Position numbers and translations under genes: made by a program. From assembly GCF_902833085.1 (NCBI RefSeq), contig NZ_CADFEB010000003.1:124001-188000 (forward strand): a stretch of DNA of 64,000 bases, read 5' to 3'. This DNA is from Burkholderia ubonensis (GTDB lineage: Bacteria > Pseudomonadota > Gammaproteobacteria > Burkholderiales > Burkholderiaceae). Positions 18,801 to 26,867 of this stretch are shown one piece after another (the stretch's first letter is position 1; each line of letters opens with the position of its first letter). Below the pieces are notes generated by a model that searched no databases, was not told the origin of the DNA, and was given only the letters and a program-made list of their open reading frames with translations.

Positions 18801-21800
18801 GTTCGGCGAACAGTTCGATCTCGTCGTTGTCGACGTCCACGTCGACGGGCATCAGCACGGCACAAAGCGGCGTCAACTCGCTGTCCACCGGTTTGTCGTC
18901 GACCAACAGTTCCGTTGCATCGCTGTCCACATCGGCCTCGACGGGCATCAGTTCGGCGAACAGCTCGATCTCGTCGTTGTCGACGTCCACGTCGACGGGC
19001 ATCAGCACGGCACAAAGCGGTGTCAACTCGCTGTCGACCGGCCTGTCGTCGACCAATAGCACGGTTGCTTCGCTGTCGACCGGCCTGTCGTCGACCAACA
19101 GTTCAGTTGCGTCGCTGTCCACCTCGGCTTCGACAGGCATCAGTTCGGCGAACAGCTCGATCGCGTCACTGTCGACTTCCACGTCGACGGGCATCAGCAC
19201 GGCACAAAGCAGTGTCAACTCGCTGTCGACCGGTTTGTCGTCGACCAACAGTTCCGTTGCATCGCTGTCCACATCGGCCTCGACGGGCATCAGCTCCGCA
19301 AACAGCTCGATCGCGTCGCTGTCATCTTCCACGTCGACGGGTATCAGCACGGCGCAAAGCGGCGTCAACTCGCTGTCGACTGGCCTGTCGACGATCGCGA
19401 CCACGACCAACAACCTCGGCAGCAGCACCGCTGCGGCGCTCGGCGGCGGCGCGGCGTACAACCCTGCGACGGGCGCGATCTCCGCGCCGTCGTACACGAC
19501 GTACAACGCGAACGGCACGACGACGACGAACAACAGCGTCGGCTCGGCGATCGACAACATCAACGCGAACGGCATCAAGTACGTCCACGCGAATTCGACG
19601 GGCGCGGACAGCGTCGCGACGGGCGCCGACGCCGTTGCGATCGGCAAGGGCGCGACCGCCTCGACCAACGACTCGGTCGCGCTCGGCGCGAACTCGGCAA
19701 CGGCCGTGGCCAATCCGACCGGCAGTGCGGCGGTCGGCTCGACCACGTTCGGCGCATTCGCCGGCAGCGCGCCCGTGGGGGTCGTGAGCGTCGGCACGCC
19801 GGGTGCGGAACGCCAGATCACCAACGTCGCAGCCGGTCAGGTCACGGCTGCCAGTACCGACGCGATCAACGGCAGCCAGCTGTACGCAGTTGCGTCGAAG
19901 CTTGATTCGGCTGCGACTTCGATATCGTCCCTGTCGACAGGTCTGTCGTCGACCGATAGCGCGGTTGCGTCGCTGTCGACTTCGACGTCGACGGGTATCA
20001 GTTCGTTGTCGACGGGCCTGTCGTCGACCAACAGCTCGGTCACATCGCTGTCCACCTCGGCCTCGACCGGAATCAGCTCGGCGAACAGCTCGATCTCGTC
20101 GTTGTCATCTTCCACGTCGACGGGTATCAGCACGGCGCAAAGCGGCGTCAATTCGCTGTCCACCGGTCTCTCGTCGACCAATAGCTCGGTCGCATCGCTG
20201 TCCACGTCGGCCTCGACGGGCATCAGTTCAGCGAACAGCTCGATCGCGTCGTTGTCGACGTCCACGTCGACCGGCATTGGCTCACTGTCGACAGGTCTCT
20301 CGTCAACCAATAGCGCGGTTGCATCGCTGTCCACGTCGGCTTCGACGGGCATCAGTTCGGCGAACAGTTCGATCGCGTCGCTGTCGACCTCGACTTCGAC
20401 CGGCTTTGGCTCACTGTCGACAGGTCTCTCGTCGACCAACAGTGCGGTCGTGTCGTTGTCCACCTCGACCTCGACGGGCATCAGCTCCGCAACCAGCTCG
20501 ATCGCATCGCTGTCGACTTCCACGTCGACCGGCATCAACTCACTGTCGACAGGTCTCTCGTCGACCACCAGCTCGGTCGCATCACTGTCCACCTCGACCT
20601 CGACGGGCCTGAGCACCGCGAACAGCAATATCTCTTCGCTGTCCACCGGGTTGAGTTCGCTGTCGACCGCAGTCAACGGCGGCGGAACGAAGTACTTCCA
20701 CACCAACTCGACGCAGCCCGACAGCCAGGCGCTCGGGACGAACGCGATCGCCGTCGGCCCGGCGGCCACCGCCTCGGGCGCGAGCAGCATTGCGATGGGC
20801 GATAACGCGAACGCGTCGACAGGCGGCGCGGTGGCGATCGGCCGTACCGCGGTCGCGACAGGCGGGCAATCGGTGTCGATCGGCGTTGCAAACACGGCGA
20901 GCGGGGACGGCGCGGTGGCGATCGGCGATCCGAACGTCGCAACGGGCACCGGCGCGGTCGCATTGGGCGCGAACAACTCGGCGAACGGCCAGGGCGCCGT
21001 GGCGCTCGGCAACGCGAACGTTGCGACGGGAACGGGCTCGCTGGCCCTCGGCGATACCTCGACGGCGGCAGCGGGCGGCGCGATCGCGTTGGGCGCCAAT
21101 GCAATCGCGAGCAATGCCAATGACGTCGCGCTGGGCTCGGGCAGCGTTACCGCGACCGCAAGCCCGGTAGGCAGCGCCCCCATTGCCGGCCAGACGTATT
21201 CGTTCGCGGGTGGCCTGCCGACAAGCGTGGTGAGTGTCGGCGCACCGGGGGCCGAACGGCAGATCATCAACGTCGCGGCGGGGCGGATTTCCGCGACGTC
21301 GACCGACGCCGTGAACGGGTCGCAGATGAACGCCGTCACCCAGGCGCTGGCGTCGCTGTCGACCTCGACGGCAAGTGCACTGTCGACGACGCAAAGCGGC
21401 CTGAGTTCGTTGTCGACCGGGCTGAGTTCGACGAACAGCAACGTGAGTTCCCTGTCGACCGGCCTGAGCACGTCGCAGAGCGGGATTGCATCGCTTTCAA
21501 CGGGATTGAGCAAGACGAACGACAGCCTCGCGTCGCTGTCGACCGCGATAACCAGCGGCGGAATCCACGCCAACAGCGTGGGCGGCGTATCGGTGGGGCC
21601 GGGCGCGAACGCGTCGGGCGCCAACAGCACGGCGGTGGGCGGCGCGGCGTCGGCTTCGGGCGCCAACGCAACGGCGCTCGGTCAGGCGTCGAATGCATCG
21701 GGCGACAACTCGACGGCGCTGGGGCAGGCGTCGAGCGCGTCCGGAAGCGGCTCCACGGCGGTAGGACAGGGCGCGAGCGCGCCGGGAGACGGAGCGTCGG

Positions 21801-22273
21801 CATTCGGCCAGGGGGCGGTCGCCTCCGGTACGAACGCAACCGCGCTGGGCGCCCATTCGACGGCATCGGCGCCGAATTCGGTGGCGATCGGTGCGAACTC
21901 GGTGGCGTCCGAGCCGAACACGGTGTCATTCGGTTCGCCGGGCCATGAACGCCGGCTCACGAACGTCGCACCGGGGATTGGCGGCACCGACGCGGCGAAC
22001 ATGAATCAGCTCAGGGGCGTGCAATCGAGTGTCGACCAGGCTGCACGCCGTGCCTATTCGGGCGTGGCGGCCGCCACCGCATTGACGATGATCCCGGAAG
22101 TCGATCCCGGCAAGACGATCGCGGTCGGGATCGGCGCCGGCAGCTATCAAGGCTATTCGGCGTCGGCAATCGGTGTGTCCGTTCGATTCTCCGACAACCT
22201 GAAGGCGAAGCTCGGCGTCGGCATCAGCGGGCAGGGCAGCACATACGGCGGAGGTGTGTCGTACCAGTGGTAG
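15824..22273 (+). CDS. Giant YadA-like trimeric autotransporter adhesin
   Basis: The 2149-residue protein has every part of a trimeric autotransporter (type Vc). It starts with an extended signal peptide (ESPR, MNKIYRKVWNRSRGQ) and a hydrophobic core ending in AYA. Head repeats of the left-handed beta-roll type follow (motifs such as TASGQGAVAFG, ATGTGAVAIG, residues about 185-460). Necks with ERQITNVAAG and STDAVNGSQL lie near residues 489, 847, 1329 and 1811, and ERRLTNVAPG near 2042. Long stalks are built from SLSTGLSSTNSSVA / SLSTSASTGISSANSSIA units. A YadA anchor of about 75 residues ends GGGVSYQW. It would be displayed on the outer membrane for adhesion. Serine and threonine are extreme in the stalk. 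A 612-bp segment is duplicated inside the gene. The start has only a weak ribosome site. Confidence 0.95.
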   Translation: MNKIYRKVWNRSRGQIVVVSERSSGNSPGSASRGTGLVAAVGSMVSLLATLVLSSSAYAAITVSDNGVSTNSAGTAHAGGSAGGLGATASANSIAMVGDGDCNRLTSGPFTVAGVYGTGANFTGGIYGFGVQNAATSYDTPTNAGAGQTTGMQGYTANNSVTGNVQQSANGIAGTTAYGLQTTAMGCDAHANGWASQAFGWGANASGAGAVAVGVYATASGQGAVAFGIGAVASAMDTFAVGTLAKASGQGDIAIGAQSAANSGITSGTSEQSAVAFGHAATASGQNTVSVGNAAVANGTGSIAIGGAANSATKAVALGSGASASASSSVAIGDSNVVAASAGTGATAIGYQSSASSGTGAVAIGSQQTASGNGAVAIGDPNTATGTGAVAIGANNVANGQGAVALGNSNMATGTGAIALGNASTAVANGGVALGAGAVAYNANDVSLGSSSVTAAPNATPGATIGGTSYTFAGTAPASVVSVGAAGAERQITNVAAGSLTASSTDAVNGSQLFATVQAINTLSTSTSTGLSSTNSSVASLSTSASTGISSANSSIASLSTSTSTGISTAQSGVNSLSTGLSSTNSSVASLSTSASTGISSANNSIASLSTSTSTGISTAQSGVNSLSTGLSSTNSTVASLSTSTSTGISTAQSGVNSLSTGLSSTNSSVASLSTSASTGISSANSSIASLSTSTSTGISSLSTGLSTITTTTNNLGSSTAAALGGGAAYNPATGAISAPSYTTYNANGTTTTNNSVGSAIDNINANGIKYVHANSTGADSVATGADAVAIGKGATASTNDSVALGANSATAVANPTGSAAVGSTTFGAFAGSAPVGVVSVGTPGAERQITNVAAGQVTAASTDAINGSQLYAVASKLDSATTSISSLSTGLSSTDSTVASLSTSASTGISTAQSGVNSLSTGLSSTNSSVASLSTSASTGISSANSSISSLSTSASTGISTAQSGVNSLSTGLSSTNSSVASLSTSASTGISSANSSISSLSTSTSTGISTAQSGVNSLSTGLSSTNSSVASLSTSASTGISSANSSISSLSTSTSTGISTAQSGVNSLSTGLSSTNSTVASLSTGLSSTNSSVASLSTSASTGISSANSSIASLSTSTSTGISTAQSSVNSLSTGLSSTNSSVASLSTSASTGISSANSSIASLSSSTSTGISTAQSGVNSLSTGLSTIATTTNNLGSSTAAALGGGAAYNPATGAISAPSYTTYNANGTTTTNNSVGSAIDNINANGIKYVHANSTGADSVATGADAVAIGKGATASTNDSVALGANSATAVANPTGSAAVGSTTFGAFAGSAPVGVVSVGTPGAERQITNVAAGQVTAASTDAINGSQLYAVASKLDSAATSISSLSTGLSSTDSAVASLSTSTSTGISSLSTGLSSTNSSVTSLSTSASTGISSANSSISSLSSSTSTGISTAQSGVNSLSTGLSSTNSSVASLSTSASTGISSANSSIASLSTSTSTGIGSLSTGLSSTNSAVASLSTSASTGISSANSSIASLSTSTSTGFGSLSTGLSSTNSAVVSLSTSTSTGISSATSSIASLSTSTSTGINSLSTGLSSTTSSVASLSTSTSTGLSTANSNISSLSTGLSSLSTAVNGGGTKYFHTNSTQPDSQALGTNAIAVGPAATASGASSIAMGDNANASTGGAVAIGRTAVATGGQSVSIGVANTASGDGAVAIGDPNVATGTGAVALGANNSANGQGAVALGNANVATGTGSLALGDTSTAAAGGAIALGANAIASNANDVALGSGSVTATASPVGSAPIAGQTYSFAGGLPTSVVSVGAPGAERQIINVAAGRISATSTDAVNGSQMNAVTQALASLSTSTASALSTTQSGLSSLSTGLSSTNSNVSSLSTGLSTSQSGIASLSTGLSKTNDSLASLSTAITSGGIHANSVGGVSVGPGANASGANSTAVGGAASASGANATALGQASNASGDNSTALGQASSASGSGSTAVGQGASAPGDGASAFGQGAVASGTNATALGAHSTASAPNSVAIGANSVASEPNTVSFGSPGHERRLTNVAPGIGGTDAANMNQLRGVQSSVDQAARRAYSGVAAATALTMIPEVDPGKTIAVGIGAGSYQGYSASAIGVSVRFSDNLKAKLGVGISGQGSTYGGGVSYQW
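17923..18534 (+). repeat. Intragenic duplication, copy 1
   Basis: This segment recurs at 19369-19980, exactly 1446 bp (482 codons) downstream, with only scattered single-base differences. It encodes the short head/neck module beginning GLSTITTTTNNLGSS and ending after the second neck of the adhesin. Codon-level identity points to a recent duplication or gene conversion. Confidence 0.9.
19369..19980 (+). repeat. Intragenic duplication, copy 2
   Basis: Second copy of the adhesin head/neck module found at 17923-18534, in the same frame. Differences include ATCACG versus ATCGCG near the start and a few silent third-position changes near the neck. Confidence 0.9.
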
Positions 22274-22326
22274 CGGGGTAACAAGCGCGCCGGGCGCAGG
22301 ACCGTTCGGTCCTCGTCCGGGGCCCG

Positions 22327-22800
22327 TCACGAGCGCCGCCGTGTCGACCTTCCGGCAAGCCGGTAGGCCGCCGCCGCCGTGATCCCGAATGCCAGATGGG
22401 CCGCCAGCGTGATGGCGCCGCGAACCGGAATGAACCACGGGAAGATCTCGGTGAAACCGTACAGGTTGATCCCGTAGAGAAGAAGCCCGAACACGGCCCC
22501 CACGAGCAGCGCCGGCCGCAGCGACAGTCGATGGATCGCCACCGCCAGCACGGCGGTATAGGCGAGCGACAGAGACAGATGCACGAGCGTCGCCATGCCC
22601 ATGACGAGCGGCTCGAAGCCGGCGGGCGGCCCAAGCACGCGTCGGCCCATGACGATGGCGGCCGTGAGGCGCGCGTCGCGATACAGGTTCCGAACGGCAT
22701 CGTCGCCGTGGAGCCACCACAACAGCAGCTCCACCCATGTCGAGCCGACGGCGGCGCACAACGCTGCCCAGAGGATTCCGAATGAAAATCCCGGTTTCAT
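22327..22800 (-). CDS. Small integral membrane protein, function unknown
   Basis: From the ATG at 22800 the product is 157 residues with four predicted membrane helices (about residues 8-25, 55-80, 85-105 and 115-140) and little else. The helices carry motifs such as GSTWVELLLWWLHGDD and GAVFGLLLYGINLYGF. I recognise it as a type often found in Burkholderia and named hypothetical, and assign no function. The frame extends upstream to 23175, but that part is arginine-rich antisense sequence without a ribosome site. It converges on the adhesin gene. Confidence 0.7.
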   Translation of the reverse strand: MKPGFSFGILWAALCAAVGSTWVELLLWWLHGDDAVRNLYRDARLTAAIVMGRRVLGPPAGFEPLVMGMATLVHLSLSLAYTAVLAVAIHRLSLRPALLVGAVFGLLLYGINLYGFTEIFPWFIPVRGAITLAAHLAFGITAAAAYRLAGRSTRRRS

Positions 22801-23035
22801 TTGTCGTCTGCGTTGGCGGTCGGTTGATTCATGTCGCGCCTGCTGCGCGCTGGTGATCCATTCTGCCGCATCCGGCCGTCGGCATCTCATGTGTTTAGAT
22901 CCGGAAATCCGGGCGTCCCGATCGAAAATGCCGGCGGGAACGGCGAAATTTGTTCTGGTGAAAGCATTGTTAGAATGCTGCGCTGGTGCGCGCGGACGCA
23001 GGGTTCGGGCAGCCTCCGTCACCCATGTCAAGCGC

Positions 23036-23137
23036 ATGAACAAATTCTCCGACATGAGCACGTTCGTGGCCGTCGTCGAATCGGGCCGTTTCTCCAAAGC
23101 GGCGCGGCGTCTCGGTGCCACCAAATCGATCGGCTGA
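23036..23137 (+). pseudogene. Truncated LysR-family regulator (first 33 codons only)
   Basis: The frame MNKFSDMSTFVAVVESGRF then SKAARRLGATKS is the first part of the LysR helix-turn-helix, but a stop follows at once. The sequence past it no longer matches the family. The break marks the left boundary of the scarred region, probably where mobile DNA inserted and later decayed. Confidence 0.8.
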
Positions 23138-23822
23138 TGTATATGCGTTTGCTCACGGAGCGGAAGCAACGACAAGAAACACTGGCTTAGTACTTAAAAC
23201 AGTGAAGCTTCAAATTGTCGAGATCGATCTGAAAGATAGCAACGGCAACGCTGTGGGCGTCATCAAGTAACGATGTCAAACAAGTGGCGCCGATGAGGCT
23301 ACCACCGTGCAACCGTTCCTGCGCGACTGCTTGGGTACAAGAAGATCTCGGCCTGACTGCCTATCATGAGCACCTGACGACGCGGCTGTCGAGGGTGCAA
23401 TGAAGCGCATGGCGGCCTACAAAGGCTGGACGATAGACGCTGCACCTATCATCTTGCCGAGGCAGAAGCTCTTCCAGTCGTGCGCGATCGTGCGCACGGT
23501 CACAACGCGATTGACGACGACAGGCCCATCGCGCGCGAAGTTGCAGAAGAAGATGAACGCGACGCGCACGAGGATTGGGCGGCGCTGCTGGATCCCATCG
23601 GCACTTTGGCGGCAATCCGGTCGATCTCATCAACGCACTGCAAGCGATGATCAACAAGCAATCCGCCGAATCCTGACGGGGAGGCCGTATGTCAAACGTG
23701 ACGCGGGCCTCATCCGCCTATATCGATGCAGCCAAAACGCTTTACCGTGCGGCGATCGATGGTACGCGATCCATCTAGGACGTCCCTCTGAATCGCGTGG
23801 CGTCTCGGCGAAACGACGCTGG
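23138..23822. other. Degraded region without an intact gene
   Basis: All frames are interrupted. Short readable pieces exist, for instance VKLQIVEIDLKDSNGNAVG at about 23203-23260, an acidic stretch at 23400-23640 and a short frame with a good ribosome site starting MSNVTRASSAYIDAAKTL at about 23689. I cannot assign any to a family. The region looks like decayed accessory DNA between the broken LysR gene and the flavin reductase. Confidence 0.5.
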
Positions 23823-24419
23823 CTACGCTCTAAAATTCATTCCCAGGTGCTGCCCAAGTGAGAAGTACTGACGAAAGACGTAGTACAGCGGGTGCCATCG
23901 CTCAAGCTGGATTCGATCTGCGGGGGAAAGCAGTTCGGCATGTACGTGTATCCGTAGTGCCTTAAGTTCGGCGGCAATCATAGCGTCGACCTCTTTACCT
24001 ATCCGATGGATACGGACCAAGCTCGCTTCGATCTGTATCGGGCATTCAGCTACTCGCATTGGAGCGATGCATTCACTTGCTTTCCTGGTGAGGCCTGCGC
24101 ACTTGAATTTATCGCGTTCGAATCTGTACCCCATCTGCCTCTTCGTGTCAGGCATGGCTTCAGACCCGGAGGTCGCTGCGATAGCCTCGACGTTCGGCCA
24201 CAGCGGCGCATCTGGCAAGTTGAGTACCAATTCCTCGCACCGTTGCAGATTGCGACGGCATTGACCTGTTTCGCTCAGACCAATCAGAAACGTATCGGAC
24301 AGCGCCCAGTAGGATGAGATCGGGCTAAGATTCGTGGTGCCGTCCGGATTCAGGCTGGAAACGAGGGCGACCGGTGTGCCGAAATATAAAACAGGGAGGC
24401 TGATGCTACGGGTTTCCAT
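23823..24419 (-). CDS. Flavin reductase-like FMN-binding protein
   Basis: The 198-residue protein belongs to the split-barrel flavin reductase family (DIM6/NTAB, COG1853). Its N-terminus reads PVLYFGTPVALVSSLNPDGTTN followed by LSPISSYWALSDTF, the FMN-phosphate binding segment, and it ends in HPLYYVFRQYFSLGQHLGMNFR. Members supply reduced flavin to monooxygenases or act as small redox enzymes. The gene is intact although both sides are decayed. It has no partner oxygenase nearby. Confidence 0.8.
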   Translation of the reverse strand: METRSISLPVLYFGTPVALVSSLNPDGTTNLSPISSYWALSDTFLIGLSETGQCRRNLQRCEELVLNLPDAPLWPNVEAIAATSGSEAMPDTKRQMGYRFERDKFKCAGLTRKASECIAPMRVAECPIQIEASLVRIHRIGKEVDAMIAAELKALRIHVHAELLSPADRIQLERWHPLYYVFRQYFSLGQHLGMNFRA

Positions 24420-24560
24420 GATATTCGAAGGAGAGTTTCCACACCCCCATTGTCGACGTGATCTGGACCACTTCGTTTCAGTGATGCATGAAACGTCAAT
24501 GTATATCGGCAGATATTTTCCAGGGAAGATCGGGGGTGCGAGCGGCCTTCGGTACGCTGT

Positions 24561-24695
24561 CTACCGCTTTGACGAAGTACCGATTCCGGTGAACAGCTTG
24601 CCGGCAAGCTTGGTGCCGCGTCCCGGGGTATAGGTGAAGCAGCGGATAGGGGCACCCGAACCGGTCATCTGCGCCCAGAGATAACTCGTCTTATC
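24561..24695 (-). pseudogene. Probable IS66-family transposase fragment
   Basis: Minus-strand translation gives DKTSYLWAQMTGSG, APIRCFTYTPGRGTKLAGKL and a stop soon after. This matches my memory of the segment TSYLWAQM...PVRMFTYAPGRGAQHADKLY of IS66-type transposases, just after their catalytic DET block. Only about 44 codons remain. The fragment ends 34 bp from the recombinase start. Identification is by recalled motif, so moderate. Confidence 0.5.
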
Positions 24696-24728
24696 TCAGC
24701 GCCATCACTCCCATGTCACACTGACAGC

Positions 24729-26432
24729 ATGAACCCGCTCCCACCCCCGCCTCCCCCGACCGAACCCGCTCCCGCCGGCTTTCCCGATGCCGACGAGCTT
24801 GCCGCGCTGCGCGCGTGGTACGCCGGGATGACGGTCCGTCAAGCGGTGGAACGCTATCTGCCGGACCGGCTGGGTGCGCGGCGCTCGGCGCGCGGCGTGC
24901 TCGGCGGCATTCGCCGCTGCCTCGTGCGCGCCGCGCAATCGGCGCGCCGGCCCGATCTCGCGCACGTGCTGTCGCATCCCGAAGGTGAGCGTTTACGGGA
25001 GGCAAAAGCAGTCGCCGAAGCGATCGAGATCCTGCGGCATGCGCGCGCGCCTTCGCCGCACATCGGCGACGCCGTCGACGACTGGCTGCCCGCCCGCGCG
25101 GTCGCCGCGCTGCGGGCGCACGGCATTGCGACGCTGGCCGATCTCACCGTGCGGATTCCGCGCCGTCGCCAGTGGTGGAAAGCGATTCCCGGGCTCGGCC
25201 TCGCCAGCGCGCGCCGCATCGAGGCATTCTTCGCCGCGCATCCGGAACTGACGGCACGCGCGCGGGCGCTCGTCGCGGTGTCGCCGCCGAGCGGCATCGT
25301 GCCGTGGGAGCAACTGCGGCTGCCGCACGAAGTCGACGGATCGGCCGGGACTTTCCGCGCGCCGCGCGCCACCTGCACGCTCGACGCGGACAACGACTAC
25401 CAGGCGGTGCAGACGTGGCTGTCGCTGCACGAATCCATGGCGACCCGGCGCGCGTACCGGAAGGAGGCCGAGCGGCTGATCCTGTGGGCGATCGTCGAGC
25501 GCGGCCGCGCGCTGTCGTCGCTGACCACCGAGGATGCGGTCGCGTACCGCGCATTCCTGCGCCGCCCGACGCCGGCCGAACGCTGGATCGGGCCGGTGCG
25601 GCCGCGCGGCGCGGCCGACTGGCGCCCGTTCTCCGGCGGCCTGTCGGCGCGCTCGGCCGCGTACACGCTGTCCGTGCTCGGCGCGCTGTTCCGCTGGCTG
25701 ATCGAGCAGCGCTATCTGCTCGCGAATCCGTTCGCGGGCGTCAAGGTGCGCGATACGCGCCGGTCGATCGTGCTCGACACGTCGCATGCGTTCACCGAAG
25801 GGGAATGGCTGCTCGTCAGGACGATCGCCGACGGGCTCGAATGGTCGTACGGCTGGGAGCCGGCGGCGGCGCAGCGGCTGCGCTTCATCCTGGACTTCGG
25901 CTATGCGACGGGATTGCGCGCGAGCGAACTGGTCGGCGCGACACTCGGCGACATCGAGACCGACGCGCACGGCGATCCGTGGATCAAGGTCGTCGGGAAA
26001 GGGCGCAAGGCGGCCAGGGTCGCGTTGCCGCCGCTGGCCCGGGCGGCGCTCGACCGCCATCTGGTCGTGCGCCGCCTGCCGGTCACGCCGAGCCGCTGGC
26101 GGCCCGATACGCCGCTGATCCCGAGCCTGGCCGAGGACGGCGACGCCGCGATCACCAGCGTGCGGCTCTGGAAAGTGCTGCAGCGCTTCTTCGGGCAGAC
26201 GGCCGGCCTCGTCGACGCGGACAACCCGGCGCTCGCCGCGAAGCTGCGGCAAGCCAGCCCGCACTGGATGCGCCACACGCACGCGACCCACGCGCTCGCG
26301 CGCGGCGCCGAGCTGACGACCGTGCGGGATAATCTGCGTCACGCGTCGATCTCGACCACGTCGATCTACCTGCACGGCGACGACGTGAAACGGGCGCGTC
26401 AGCTGTCGGACGCGTTCTCGGCGGAAAAGTGA
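24729..26432 (+). CDS. Tyrosine recombinase/phage integrase with DUF3701 N-terminal domain
   Basis: The 567-residue protein has a proline-rich start, an N-terminal helical domain of the DUF3701 type (residues about 15-150, with WYAGMTVRQAVERYLPDRLG), a SAM-like core-binding domain (about 225-345) and a C-terminal catalytic domain. The catalytic residues are visible: Arg in YATGLRASEL, the HWMRHTHATHAL block with H-x-x-R, and the nucleophile Tyr in TSIYLHGD. It cuts and rejoins DNA at a specific site. It lies next to an IS66-type remnant and decayed DNA, but no attachment-site repeats are evident. Related single genes are common as stable chromosomal loci in Burkholderia, so it need not be part of a live element. 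Confidence 0.88.
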   Translation: MNPLPPPPPPTEPAPAGFPDADELAALRAWYAGMTVRQAVERYLPDRLGARRSARGVLGGIRRCLVRAAQSARRPDLAHVLSHPEGERLREAKAVAEAIEILRHARAPSPHIGDAVDDWLPARAVAALRAHGIATLADLTVRIPRRRQWWKAIPGLGLASARRIEAFFAAHPELTARARALVAVSPPSGIVPWEQLRLPHEVDGSAGTFRAPRATCTLDADNDYQAVQTWLSLHESMATRRAYRKEAERLILWAIVERGRALSSLTTEDAVAYRAFLRRPTPAERWIGPVRPRGAADWRPFSGGLSARSAAYTLSVLGALFRWLIEQRYLLANPFAGVKVRDTRRSIVLDTSHAFTEGEWLLVRTIADGLEWSYGWEPAAAQRLRFILDFGYATGLRASELVGATLGDIETDAHGDPWIKVVGKGRKAARVALPPLARAALDRHLVVRRLPVTPSRWRPDTPLIPSLAEDGDAAITSVRLWKVLQRFFGQTAGLVDADNPALAAKLRQASPHWMRHTHATHALARGAELTTVRDNLRHASISTTSIYLHGDDVKRARQLSDAFSAEK

Positions 26433-26491
26433 CGGCGCCGCAAGCGCATCGCGCGTCGCATCAACCTGACTTGTTTTTTTCGAGGAAACGC

Positions 26492-26815
26492 ATGGCATCG
26501 AGCCAAAGCACCGTGGATTTCATCGTCGAACAGATGGCGGCGGCCGGCGCCGTGTCGGCGCGGAAGATGTTCGGCGAATACGGCATCTATTGCGACGGAA
26601 AGATGGTCGCGCTCGTCTGCGACGACCAGCTGTTCGTCAAGCCGACGCCCGACGGCAAGGCCTTTCTCGGCGCATGCGAGGAAGGCCAGCCGTATCCGGG
26701 CGCGAAGCCGTGCTTCGTCATTTCGGGCGAGCGGTGGGACGAGCGCGAGTGGTTGTCCCGGCTGATCCGGATCACGGCGGCGCAGTTGCCGCCGCCCAAG
26801 CCGCGCAAGCGCTGA
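26492..26815 (+). CDS. TfoX N-terminal domain family protein
   Basis: From the ATG at 26492 (CGAGGA upstream) the protein is 107 residues and consists only of a TfoX-like N-terminal domain: VSARKMFGEYGIYCDGKMVALVCDDQLFVKPT. Stand-alone versions are small cytosolic proteins of unknown function. The longer TfoX/Sxy proteins regulate competence, but the C-terminal domain needed for that is absent here. It follows the recombinase by 59 bp in the same direction. Confidence 0.85.
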   Translation: MASSQSTVDFIVEQMAAAGAVSARKMFGEYGIYCDGKMVALVCDDQLFVKPTPDGKAFLGACEEGQPYPGAKPCFVISGERWDEREWLSRLIRITAAQLPPPKPRKR

Positions 26816-26867
26816 CGCAAAAAGGGGTAAGCTTGTTCAGACCGGTGCCGCCGGCCGGAGCCTGCCA

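Noticed and set aside
17400..20640. Regularly spaced repeats that could suggest a CRISPR array
   Set aside because: The repeats are in frame, code for adhesin stalk units and have no unique spacers between identical short repeats.
18391..21666. Long minus-strand frames rich in Asp, Val and Leu under the adhesin
   Set aside because: They mirror the repetitive Ser/Thr stalk codons of the plus-strand adhesin. They have no ribosome sites and the sense protein is unmistakable.
22285..22320. Short hairpin AGGACC/GGTCCT as terminator after the adhesin
   Set aside because: The stem is only six to seven bp with no T tract on either strand.
24350..24655. Open frames on both strands between the flavin reductase and the recombinase
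   Set aside because: Neither shows a ribosome site or family match. The only recognisable coding trace is the IS66-type fragment in another minus-strand frame.
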